Origin: an uncultured Lachnospiraceae bacterium
GTDB lineage: Bacteria > Bacillota_A > Clostridia > Lachnospirales > Lachnospiraceae
NCBI GenBank assembly: GCA_946410365.1
Contig: CAMKAA010000012.1
Location: 1-11,868 of the forward strand
Reading direction: 5' to 3'
Length of the DNA: 11,868 nt
Below, in pieces: positions 1 to 5,668 of the stretch. The position numbers and the translations under genes were made by a program. The notes beneath the pieces were generated by a model. It saw only the letters and a program-made list of their open reading frames with translations. It had not been told where the DNA came from and did not search any database. How positions within the stretch are numbered: position 1 is the first letter of the stretch; each line of letters begins with the position of its first letter.

Positions 1-142
1 CCATCTCATTTCTGATCGTTGCACTGCTCAGCTTGAGATCGGTGTACTTGGAAATCGTCCTGCTGCCTACCGGCTCGCCGGTCTCCAGGTAATTGCGGAT
101 GATAGCCTGCAATATTTTCATCTTGCGATCTTGCAGTTCCAT
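1..142 (-). CDS. hrcA: Heat-inducible transcription repressor HrcA (N-terminal fragment)
   Basis: HrcA represses the class I heat-shock genes (hrcA-grpE-dnaK-dnaJ and groESL) by binding CIRCE operators. Only the first 47 codons are in the window; the gene continues past the left edge. The visible residues include the family's N-terminal winged-helix hallmarks: [12 protein letters not shown] near residues 18-29 and S-S-A-T-I-R-N-E-M near 39-47. The ATG at 142 is preceded by a GGAGG at 148-152, five bases away, which fixes the start. A perfect CIRCE element and a sigma-A-like promoter lie immediately upstream, so the gene is almost certainly autoregulated. The downstream grpE-dnaK-dnaJ order is expected from other Firmicutes but cannot be seen here. 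The assignment is firm because motif and operator agree. Confidence 0.95.
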   Translation of the reverse strand, partial: MELQDRKMKILQAIIRNYLETGEPVGSRTISKYTDLKLSSATIRNEM

Positions 143-206
143 AATATCCTCCGTATCGGGATCGATATCTTCTCACTAACTTCAGTGATCGGATCCGGTT
201 CCATTA

Positions 207-233
207 TTAGCACTCATCTTAGTCGAGTGCTAA
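207..233 (-). promoter_or_regulatory. CIRCE operator (HrcA binding site)
   Basis: A perfect 9-bp inverted repeat, TTAGCACTC-N9-GAGTGCTAA, matches the known CIRCE consensus exactly. It lies between the hrcA promoter (-10 at 248-253) and the hrcA start codon, where bound HrcA would block early transcription. This is the classic arrangement for negative autoregulation of the heat-shock operon. Confidence 0.97.
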
Positions 234-247
234 CACCTTTCTTGTAT

Positions 248-276
248 AAAATAGCACTAGGCCAATTGGATGTCAA
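248..276 (-). promoter_or_regulatory. Sigma-A-type promoter of hrcA
   Basis: On the minus strand, a consensus TTGACA (271-276) is separated by exactly 17 bp from TATTTT (248-253), just upstream of CIRCE. The expected transcription start falls near 241, so CIRCE is within the first few tens of transcribed bases. The -10 matches TATAAT at four of six positions. The position relative to CIRCE gives good support. Confidence 0.8.
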
Positions 277-406
277 CATGGTTTGTTTGCGAATTTCTAA
301 AATGTTTATTAAGGAATCGGGGCGTTCTTTGATTATGAAGAGGGATGATGGACCCGCTCTAAGGGCTCCATTACAGCACAGAGTTAAGAGGCAACTCACC
401 CGACGC

Positions 407-437
407 AAAAAAAGAGGCAGCACCATGCGGTGCTGCC
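407..437 (-). terminator. Intrinsic terminator of the DUF6465-like gene
   Basis: Read on the minus strand, a 9-bp GC-rich stem (GGCAGCACC, a 4-base GCAT loop, then GGTGCTGCC) is followed within three bases by seven T residues. It begins about 37 bp after the stop codon of the DUF6465-like gene and insulates it from hrcA. Confidence 0.92.
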
Positions 438-473
438 CCTCGGCAATTCATTAATTCAGACAAAAGATCAGGA

Positions 474-875
474 TCAGATGTCGAAGCTTCCTGTCTCAGT
501 TCCGTTGATCACGTAGTAAGCCTTTGCTTCCTCGGGCTTTACATACAGCTGAACTTCCTTGAAATCAGCGGGATTCTTTGCCAGATCAAATTCCCACACG
601 TCCTTAGCGATCTTGACAAGCTGCTCGGTTGTGTATTCCTTGCCTGCGAACTGGATGGAGATGTTCTCCTTCACGGCCGCTGCCTTCTTGGTCTTAGCGG
701 CTGCAGTTCTTGTTGTTGTCTTTTTTGCTGCAGTAGTCTTAGCTGCTGTAGTTTTGGTCTCTGTAGTCTTAGCAGTTGTCTTCTTGGCTGTTGTCTCTGC
801 AACGGTCTTCTCTGCTGCTGCCTTTGCTACAGGCTTCTTAACGGTTGCCTTTGCTGTTTTCTTTGCTTCTGCCAT
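474..875 (-). CDS. Histone-H1-like Lys/Ala/Thr-rich protein with DUF6465-like C-terminal domain
   Basis: This 133-residue protein has two parts. Residues 1 to about 68 are almost entirely Lys, Ala, Thr and Val/Glu in repeated AAKTT/AKKTT-type units, resembling the tails of bacterial histone-H1-like proteins. Residues from about 70 to 133 form a compact segment with aromatic and acidic residues, including the string L-Y-V-K-P-E-E-A-K-A-Y-Y-V-I-N, which I recognise as the C-terminal domain of DUF6465 proteins found in Lachnospiraceae. No function is established that I know of. The basic tail suggests nucleic acid or other polyanion binding, which is inference. The start is supported by an AGGAGA at 885-890. 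The gene has its own promoter and terminator and looks monocistronic. Family confidence is moderate because it rests on memory of the motif. Confidence 0.85.
   Translation of the reverse strand: MAEAKKTAKATVKKPVAKAAAEKTVAETTAKKTTAKTTETKTTAAKTTAAKKTTTRTAAAKTKKAAAVKENISIQFAGKEYTTEQLVKIAKDVWEFDLAKNPADFKEVQLYVKPEEAKAYYVINGTETGSFDI
690..870 (-). repeat. Low-complexity repeat region coding the Lys/Ala/Thr tail
   Basis: The codons for the basic N-terminal half are built from many imperfect short repeats of Ala-Lys-Thr-Thr type, visible on the plus strand as recurring GCTGTAGT/TTGGCTGT/GTCTTAGC words. Such tracts change length easily by slippage. The unit is irregular, so the borders are approximate. 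Confidence 0.6.
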
Positions 876-950
876 GGTTCAAATTCTCCTTAAGTAAAAA
901 TATAGACCCCCGCAGTGTGCAAATATGAACATTCCCCAAAAACTTCATCT

Positions 951-979
951 AAAATAGCGCAGTTGTCTGATTTTGTCAA
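951..979 (-). promoter_or_regulatory. Sigma-A-type promoter of the DUF6465-like gene
   Basis: On the minus strand, a consensus TTGACA (974-979) and TATTTT (951-956) are separated by exactly 17 bp. The -35 lies 18 bp after the uppP stop codon, and transcription would start near 944, giving a leader of about 70 nt. The hexamers and spacer match those of the hrcA promoter in this window. Confidence 0.75.
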
Positions 980-997
980 CTTTTCGGCATGATTCCA

Positions 998-1861
998 TCA
1001 ATAGACAGGCGCCTTGATCACCAGGAAGTACAGCAGTACAAGGGCGCCGAGGACGATCCTGTACCAGCCAAAGACCTTGAAGTCGTGCTTTCGGATGTAG
1101 TTCATCAGGAACGCGATGATCACCATGGAGACCAGGAATGCGATCAGCATGCCTGTGCCGAGGAGGATCAGTTCGCCGCCTGAGAAGCGGAAGCCGTACT
1201 TGACGATCTTGAGAAGGCTCGCGCCGGCCATGACCGGAATTGCCAGGATAAAGGTGAACTTAGCGGCCACCGTGCGGGAAACGCCGATCAGCAGTCCGCC
1301 GACGATGGTAGCGCCGGAGCGTGAGGTCCCGGGGAAGATCGCCGCGATCAGCTGGAAAATGCCGATCAGGAAGGCATCCTTGAAGGTGAGGTCCCGAAGC
1401 CTGTCGACTCTGGGAACTTTGTTCTTGTTAACGGTCTCAATAATAATGAAGGCAATACCAACGATGATCAGGGCTGCTCCGACGACGATCGCGTTGTAGA
1501 GGTGCGCGTCCAGCCAGTCGTCCGCGAGGACTCCTACGACGCCTGCGGGAATACAGGCTACCAGAGCCTTGAGCCAGAGCATGAGTGTCGATTTTCTCAG
1601 CACGATCTTGGACTTGCCTGACTTTAATGTAACTTTTTTGAAAGGCCAGATGGTCTTCCAGTAGAGAATGACCACCGCGAGGATCGCGCCGAGCTGAATG
1701 ACCACCAGGAACAGGTTCCAGAACTCCGGGGAGACGTCCAGCTTCACGAACTCGTTGAGCAGGATCATATGTCCGGTGCTGCTGATGGGAAGCCACTCGG
1801 TGACTCCCTCCACGATACCGAACAAAATAGCTTTGAGTATTTCAATTACAGATAGCTGCAT
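998..1861 (-). CDS. uppP: Undecaprenyl-diphosphatase (UppP/BacA family)
   Basis: This integral membrane enzyme dephosphorylates undecaprenyl pyrophosphate to the monophosphate, recycling the lipid carrier for peptidoglycan and other wall polymers; extra copies are known to give bacitracin tolerance. The 287-residue length is typical. The first signature spans about residues 16-34 with Glu18, Glu22, Ser28 and His31, matching E. coli BacA Glu17/Glu21/Ser27/His30. The second signature is P-G-T-S-R-S-G with Arg181, matching E. coli Arg174. Several hydrophobic segments cover the rest, with a basic loop near 75-91. An AAAGGAGA at 1869-1876 supports the ATG. The gene follows the aminotransferase after 18 bp and is probably co-transcribed with it. 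No clear terminator follows, so some read-through into the next gene is possible. Confidence 0.96.
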   Translation of the reverse strand: MQLSVIEILKAILFGIVEGVTEWLPISSTGHMILLNEFVKLDVSPEFWNLFLVVIQLGAILAVVILYWKTIWPFKKVTLKSGKSKIVLRKSTLMLWLKALVACIPAGVVGVLADDWLDAHLYNAIVVGAALIIVGIAFIIIETVNKNKVPRVDRLRDLTFKDAFLIGIFQLIAAIFPGTSRSGATIVGGLLIGVSRTVAAKFTFILAIPVMAGASLLKIVKYGFRFSGGELILLGTGMLIAFLVSMVIIAFLMNYIRKHDFKVFGWYRIVLGALVLLYFLVIKAPVY

Positions 1862-1879
1862 TCAGTATTCTCCTTTCCA

Positions 1880-3073
1880 TCACTTTCCAGCATACTCTGC
1901 CTGAACGAATTCGCGGATCCTGGGCAGCGCTCTCTCCACCTTCTCCGTGTCGATGCAGTAAGCGACGCGGAAGAAGCCGGGTGCCCCGAAGCCGTCCGCA
2001 GGGACAAAGATCAGGTCATACTTGAGCGCCTTCCGGCAGAATGCCACGGAATCTTCTTCCAGAGCCTTGGGCATGATATAGAAAGTACCGCCGGGTCTGA
2101 CCACGGTAAATCCGAGTTCCTTAAAAGTATCGTACAGCAGGTTCATGTTCGTCTCATAGACTGAGAGATCCGCCGTATCGTCCACTGTCTCGGCCATAGC
2201 CAGCATGATCAGCGAGGACGGGCAGTTGTGGCCGATTCCTCTGGAGATCTGTCCGAACATGGGCACCAGATCTTCAGCGTGCTCGCAGGCAGGGTTGACT
2301 GCCACGTAGCCGATACGCTCTCCGGGCACGGAGAGGGACTTGGAGAAGGAATAGCAGGTCAGCGTATGGGGATAGAACTTCGCCACATACGGCGCTTTTT
2401 TGCCATCGAAGATGATCTCCCTGTAAGGCTCGTCGGAGATCAGGAACACATTGTGGCCGAACTGCGCAGACTTCCTTGTCAGAAGATCGGCGAGTTTCTG
2501 CAGTGTCTCCTCGCTGTACAGCACTCCCGAAGGATTGTTGGGGGTGTTGATCAGGACCGCTGCCACGTTCTCTGTCAGGTATTCTTCCGCTTCCGCGAAG
2601 TTGATCTGGAAAGTCTCAAGATCGGCGGGAACCACCTTGATCCTGGCTCCTGTGTCATTGATGTAAGGATTGTATTCCGGGAAATAAGGCGCGAATACCA
2701 GCACCTCATCGCCGGGCTTCGTCACCGCGCGCAGAGCGTGCGCAAGAGCGCCGGCCGCTCCGGAAGTGGCAAAAATATGATTGCCCGTATAATTCATACC
2801 GAACCTGCGGTTCAGGGAGGCCGCGACCTTCTCCTTCACCTCGGGAATGCCGAGGGTGGGGCTGTAGCCGTGGAGTTTGAGGGGCTCCATTGTCTCAAGG
2901 AGCGAGATCGAAACGTCCTTAAAGCTTGCAGGCGCGGGCACAGAAGGGTTTCCGAGGCTGAAGTCGAATACGTTCTCATAACCCACTTCTTTTCCCCTTG
3001 CAGTGGCGTACTCCGAAAGTGTACGGATCACCGATTTATTGGACAGCATGTTCAGATAATGTTCATTGATCAT
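1880..3073 (-). CDS. PLP-dependent class I/II aminotransferase (aspartate aminotransferase-like)
   Basis: This 397-residue fold-type I aminotransferase should act in the cytosol on an amino acid/2-oxo acid pair. Visible family marks in order are an N-terminal G-N-P-S-V-P segment near residue 41, S-G-A-A-G-A-L near 104-110 for the PLP phosphate, N-T-P-N-N-P-S-G near 176-183 with the Asn that contacts the PLP ring, S-D-E-P-Y-R near 213-218 with the Asp bonded to the pyridine nitrogen, S-F-S-K-S-L near 242-247 with the Schiff-base Lys, and F-F-R-V-A-Y near the C-terminus with the Arg that binds the substrate carboxylate. Substrate specificity cannot be read from sequence. A GGAGG at 3081-3085 supports the ATG. 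It sits 24 bp after the GNAT gene and 18 bp before uppP, suggesting an operon without an obvious pathway link. Confidence 0.93.
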   Translation of the reverse strand: MINEHYLNMLSNKSVIRTLSEYATARGKEVGYENVFDFSLGNPSVPAPASFKDVSISLLETMEPLKLHGYSPTLGIPEVKEKVAASLNRRFGMNYTGNHIFATSGAAGALAHALRAVTKPGDEVLVFAPYFPEYNPYINDTGARIKVVPADLETFQINFAEAEEYLTENVAAVLINTPNNPSGVLYSEETLQKLADLLTRKSAQFGHNVFLISDEPYREIIFDGKKAPYVAKFYPHTLTCYSFSKSLSVPGERIGYVAVNPACEHAEDLVPMFGQISRGIGHNCPSSLIMLAMAETVDDTADLSVYETNMNLLYDTFKELGFTVVRPGGTFYIMPKALEEDSVAFCRKALKYDLIFVPADGFGAPGFFRVAYCIDTEKVERALPRIREFVQAEYAGK

Positions 3074-3097
3074 TTGAGTTCCTCCGCCATGTATCTT

Positions 3098-3976
3098 CTA
3101 TAAAATGTAACTCCATTCATTTTTATTCAGTATATAATAGCGCTGATCTTCCCTGCGCGCTACCTCTCTGAAACCAAAAGATCGCAATATTTTGTCGGAA
3201 GCGGTATTGGAGAGCGCCGTATCGGCCCCGATCCGCTCGAATCCGAGCTGTGAAAAGCCGTACTCTATAAGGGCCGCGCAGACCTCCCGGGCTATTCCTT
3301 TCCCCCGCCAGTCCTTACGGACCAGATATCCAAAGGACGCGTCCGGCGCCGGTCCGGGCGCAGAACTGTTCGGGAAGGAAAAGCCGATCCTGCCCACAAG
3401 TTCACCCGTCTGCCGGGAGAGCACCGCCCAGTGGCCGTATCCGCAGAGCCGATAGACTCTGTCGATATAGGCCTCAAGGATCTTCTTCTCCTTCGCAGTG
3501 TCCTCCGAAGGCGCTTCGAGGAATCTCACGGCTTCTTCGTCATAGAGCGCACGGATGGCCTCAAGGTCTTCCGGCACGAACTCCCGCACTTCGCAGCGCG
3601 CCGTCTCCAGGATCGTCCAGGGCAGGTGCCTCTGCCGCTGCCAGATCTTGACCAGGGAATCTCTGTCGACCCACTGAGGTTCCATCAAAATATAGTCAGC
3701 CCTTTTCAGGTTCTGTGATGTGTTCCCGCTGTGGGAATACCCGCAGAATGCGGCTCCCGGATCCTGAAGCTGCCGCAGCAGCCGCTCCGAATCCGCAATG
3801 TACAGCGTGTCATACTCCGGGGCAGGCAGCTCTTCGCCGCCTTCGACCACCCAAAGGTCCGATTCAAATCCATACCCCTTAAAAGTCCGAACTGCTTCCG
3901 CCGCTTCGGGCAGGCATTCCTTATACCATTGTTCTTCCAGATAAAATATTACTTTCTTGACCATACTATGCATCAT
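3098..3976 (-). CDS. GNAT-family N-acetyltransferase with uncharacterised N-terminal domain
   Basis: With the chosen start the protein has 292 residues. The C-terminal half, from about I-L-E-T-A-R-C-E-V-R, is a GNAT domain of the RimJ/RimL (Acetyltransf_3) type: it has G-E-L-V-G-R-I-G, then R-G-K-G-I-A as the acetyl-CoA pyrophosphate loop, then N-T-A-S-D-K-I-L-R-S-F-G-F. These domains move acetyl from acetyl-CoA to amines or protein N-termini; the substrate here is unknown. The first roughly 130 residues are a separate region starting with a beta-strand-like V-K-K-V-I-F-Y-L-E and ending in a G-N-T-S-Q-N-L motif; I do not assign a family. The start is uncertain: the frame stays open to an ATG at 4063 (321 residues), but that has no Shine-Dalgarno and adds unstructured-looking residues. 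The ATG at 3976 has an AGGA nine bases upstream; the ATG at 3964 is also possible. Confidence 0.85.
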   Translation of the reverse strand: MMHSMVKKVIFYLEEQWYKECLPEAAEAVRTFKGYGFESDLWVVEGGEELPAPEYDTLYIADSERLLRQLQDPGAAFCGYSHSGNTSQNLKRADYILMEPQWVDRDSLVKIWQRQRHLPWTILETARCEVREFVPEDLEAIRALYDEEAVRFLEAPSEDTAKEKKILEAYIDRVYRLCGYGHWAVLSRQTGELVGRIGFSFPNSSAPGPAPDASFGYLVRKDWRGKGIAREVCAALIEYGFSQLGFERIGADTALSNTASDKILRSFGFREVARREDQRYYILNKNEWSYIL

Positions 3977-3985
3977 TATACAAAG

Positions 3986-3989
3986 TCCT
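3986..3989 (-). promoter_or_regulatory. Candidate ribosome binding site for the GNAT gene
   Basis: An AGGA on the minus strand lies nine bases before the ATG at 3976 and is the main reason for preferring that start over 4063. It is short and the spacing is at the long end, so the choice is tentative. Confidence 0.45.
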
Positions 3990-4093
3990 ACATCGGTTTG
4001 CAAAGCGGAAGTAAGAACGGAGCCGTTCATATTTTGTTCATATTTTATTTTTACATTCTTCAATCTTTACTAAATCTTTGTACACGATTGACA

Positions 4094-4122
4094 TCTATAA
4101 TACAACCATAGACAACGAACAA
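4094..4122 (-). promoter_or_regulatory. Candidate promoter of the GNAT-aminotransferase-uppP operon
   Basis: On the minus strand, TTGTTC (4117-4122) and TATAGA (4094-4099) are 17 bp apart in an AT-rich stretch after the HPr terminator. Transcription would start near 4087 and serve either GNAT start. A second good match, TTGCAA-N17-TATAAT with its -10 at 3975-3980, overlaps the preferred start codon and would fit only a leaderless or 3964 start. Confidence 0.5.
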
Positions 4123-4165
4123 AGCTTATATCCATTTATTGGTTTACAAATAACTTTTTCATAAC

Positions 4166-4216
4166 ATGCCAGGTACCTAGTGTACCTGGCATCCTCCCTT
4201 TTATGGGAGTTTTTTT
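4166..4216 (+). terminator. Orphan plus-strand double hairpin ending in a T-run
   Basis: On the plus strand a perfect 11-bp stem (ATGCCAGGTAC, 5-base loop, GTACCTGGCAT, 4166-4192) is followed at once by CTCCC-TTTTAT-GGGAG (4194-4209) and seven T residues (4210-4216). The second hairpin with its T-run has the form of an intrinsic terminator for plus-strand transcription, yet no plus-strand gene precedes it. It may end an unannotated small RNA, be a remnant of a lost gene or stop antisense transcription. The larger palindrome could alternatively be a protein-binding operator. Confidence 0.6.
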
Positions 4217-4245
4217 GTTTTCCGGACTATTTGGGGCCGCGCACT

Positions 4246-4292
4246 AAAAAAACCGGCATCTCCGCCAGGATTTCCCTGACAGCGATGCCGGT
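4246..4292 (-). terminator. Intrinsic terminator of the ftsH-to-HPr operon
   Basis: Read on the minus strand, ACCGGCATC and GATGCCGGT form a 9-bp outer stem enclosing a smaller imperfect stem (CTGTCAGG/CCTGGCGG), followed directly by a run of T residues (4246-4252). It starts 66 bp after the HPr-like stop codon and marks the end of the long operon. Confidence 0.93.
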
Positions 4293-4358
4293 CTTCTTAC
4301 TCCCTATTCATTATTGTAAACTCTGCGCCGGATCCCCCGCGCGTCATTGATCAGATAG

Positions 4359-4628
4359 TCAGCTCACAAGATTGAGCTTATCCTTGAGAAAGCTCTGGAT
4401 CTCGTCCATCGCGCCTTCCTCATCATTCCCATCTGCCGATACGGTGAGAAGATCACCGTTTGCGAGATTCAAAGACATCATCCCCATGATACTCTTCGCG
4501 TTTACACGCTTTGTATCTGTCTCGAGATAAATCTTGCTCTCATATTTGCTGGCTACCTGCACCAGCTCGGCGATAGGTCTGGGTTCGAGGCCTCCCGGGC
4601 ATGAGATCTTAATAGATTTCTTCATCAT
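4359..4628 (-). CDS. HPr-like/Crh-like regulatory protein lacking the phosphocarrier histidine
   Basis: This 89-residue protein has the full HPr fold length and sequence pattern. In ordinary HPr, His15 in G-L-H-A-R-P accepts phosphate from Enzyme I, and Ser46 is phosphorylated by HprK for catabolite repression. Here the first motif reads G-L-E-P-R-P, so residue 15 is Glu and PTS phosphotransfer should be impossible. The second motif, N-A-K-S-I-M-G-M-M-S-L, keeps Ser46 and its surroundings intact. The pattern parallels Bacillus Crh, which has Gln15 and only the Ser46 function and also lies next to whiA. The likely role is as a substrate of the HprK encoded in the same operon and a CcpA co-effector (inference). 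The ATG overlaps the whiA stop (TAATG) with a GGAGAG six bases upstream, implying translational coupling. The gene ends the operon. Confidence 0.92.
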   Translation of the reverse strand: MMKKSIKISCPGGLEPRPIAELVQVASKYESKIYLETDTKRVNAKSIMGMMSLNLANGDLLTVSADGNDEEGAMDEIQSFLKDKLNLVS

Positions 4629-5650
4629 TACACACTCTCCTTGACTGCGCTGTCCGGCTGCTTCTCCTGTCCGGCTCCTGAAACCTGTTTCCCGCTTCGC
4701 GAATCCGATCTGTGTTTCTCAGCGATTTCTGTCAGTCTTCTCAGCCTGTGGTTCACCCCCGACTTTCCGATGGGGGGAACAGCCAGGTCACCCAGCTCCC
4801 GCAGAGGAGTGTCCGGATACTGCAAGCGCAGTTCGGCCATTTTCCTCAGGCTCTCCGGAAGCGTCCTGAGAATCCCGGAATCCTCCAGAAAACGGATATC
4901 GATGATCTGCTTTCTGGATGCGCTCACTGTCTTCCCTATGTTGGCTGTCTCACAGTTGACACGCCGGTTGACAGAATTGCGCAGTCCCTTGAGGATCCTC
5001 TGATTCTCCATCTCCATCATGCTGATAGGTGCTCCCATCAGGTTCAGGAGATCGACGATATCCTCGGAATCTTTGAAATACACAACGTGGACTTTTTTGC
5101 GAAGAACGGCTTTGGCTTCCTTGCCAAAACTCAGAAGTATTTCCTTCAGCTGTGAAGCCTGCTCTTTCGAGTCACAGCTCCACTCCAGATGATACTCTTT
5201 ACGGGGATCACTCACAGATCCGCAGCACAGAAAGAGATCTCTGACGTAATTCCTCCTGCAGCAGCTTCTTCCCAGCAGTTCCGCCGGCACTGTGCAGCAG
5301 CCGTCTTCCCGCAGATTCCCGGAGCTGTCACACGCTCTGATCATCTGTGCGAGTTCTCTCACTGTGTCTGAGGAAAGGTCTGCCTGTAACCATCCCCTCG
5401 GTTCCCGGCCTCCCGTATAAGCCGGCGAACACACCACGGTTCTAATATTACTGGTTTTACATACTAAAGTAAAGCACTTTCTAAGGGCTTCACCGTTATC
5501 CTGACTCAGCAGGAGTCTGTACTTCCCGTCCGGATCCTTCTCAAATCTGCCGATACACATAAGAAGTACAGCTGCAGACGCGATCCGGCAGTGTTTGGCC
5601 GACGGTATGTCGGAGGCGATCTCCGCCTTCACTTCAGAAGAAAAAGACAT
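4628..5650 (-). CDS. whiA: DNA-binding protein WhiA
   Basis: WhiA has an N-terminal fold related to LAGLIDADG homing endonucleases without nuclease activity and a C-terminal helix-turn-helix. It controls sporulation-specific division in Streptomyces and affects division and chromosome segregation in Bacillus. Here the N-terminus shows M-S-F-S-S-E-V-K-A-E-I, the centre has N-R-R-V-N-C-E-T-A-N-I-G-K-T, and the HTH region has L-P-E-S-L-R-K-M-A-E-L-R-L followed by P-P-I-G-K-S-G-V-N-H-R-L-R. The 340 residues exceed the usual length of roughly 310-320 because of a Ser/Gln/Lys-rich, probably disordered C-terminal tail of about 25 residues. The gene lies 18 bp after rapZ with only a weak Shine-Dalgarno, and its stop overlaps the HPr-like start. 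Confidence 0.96.
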   Translation of the reverse strand: MSFSSEVKAEIASDIPSAKHCRIASAAVLLMCIGRFEKDPDGKYRLLLSQDNGEALRKCFTLVCKTSNIRTVVCSPAYTGGREPRGWLQADLSSDTVRELAQMIRACDSSGNLREDGCCTVPAELLGRSCCRRNYVRDLFLCCGSVSDPRKEYHLEWSCDSKEQASQLKEILLSFGKEAKAVLRKKVHVVYFKDSEDIVDLLNLMGAPISMMEMENQRILKGLRNSVNRRVNCETANIGKTVSASRKQIIDIRFLEDSGILRTLPESLRKMAELRLQYPDTPLRELGDLAVPPIGKSGVNHRLRRLTEIAEKHRSDSRSGKQVSGAGQEKQPDSAVKESV

Positions 5651-5668
5651 ACTGATTACCCGTCCGTT

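Larger units (their letters stand above)
143..473. other. Intergenic region between the DUF6465-like gene and hrcA
   Basis: This 331-bp stretch holds, from left to right, the hrcA ribosome binding site, leader, CIRCE and promoter (143-276), about 130 bp in which I see nothing convincing (277-406), and the terminator of the DUF6465-like gene (407-437). Open frames of 107 codons (plus) and 70 codons (minus) cross it, but both overlap the CIRCE/promoter or terminator and have no coding character. Confidence 0.7.
3977..4358. other. Intergenic region between the HPr-like gene and the GNAT gene
   Basis: This 382-bp region separates the two operons. It holds the HPr terminator (4246-4292, minus strand), a plus-strand double hairpin with T-run (4166-4216) and the AT-rich GNAT promoter region (about 4020-4125). 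The part from 3977 to 4063 is open in the GNAT frame and would be coding if the upstream ATG is used. I see no separate gene in it. Confidence 0.7.

Noticed and set aside
131..454. 107-codon plus-strand frame over the hrcA regulatory region
   Set aside because: It covers the hrcA start, CIRCE, promoter and the neighbouring terminator, all strongly supported, and has no coding character.
3070..3090. Six-codon frame whose stop overlaps the aminotransferase start (ATGA)
   Set aside because: It contains the aminotransferase Shine-Dalgarno itself and has none of its own, so it is most simply chance.
2228..3103. 291-codon open frame on the plus strand
   Set aside because: It is antisense to the aminotransferase gene, has no recognisable domain, and the minus-strand reading shows all PLP aminotransferase motifs.
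3977..4063. Upstream extension of the GNAT gene to an ATG at 4063
   Set aside because: There is no Shine-Dalgarno and the extra 29 residues lack conserved-looking structure; kept as an alternative in the gene entry rather than chosen.
4088..4101. TTGACA and TATAAT on the plus strand close together
   Set aside because: They are only two bases apart and cannot form one promoter; neither has a properly spaced partner hexamer.
4136..4192. 18-residue minus-strand mini-ORF starting in the large palindrome, preceded by GGGAGG
   Set aside because: The purine run directly touches the ATG with no spacer and the first codons are made of the palindrome arms; there is no downstream attenuator pattern that would make it a leader peptide.
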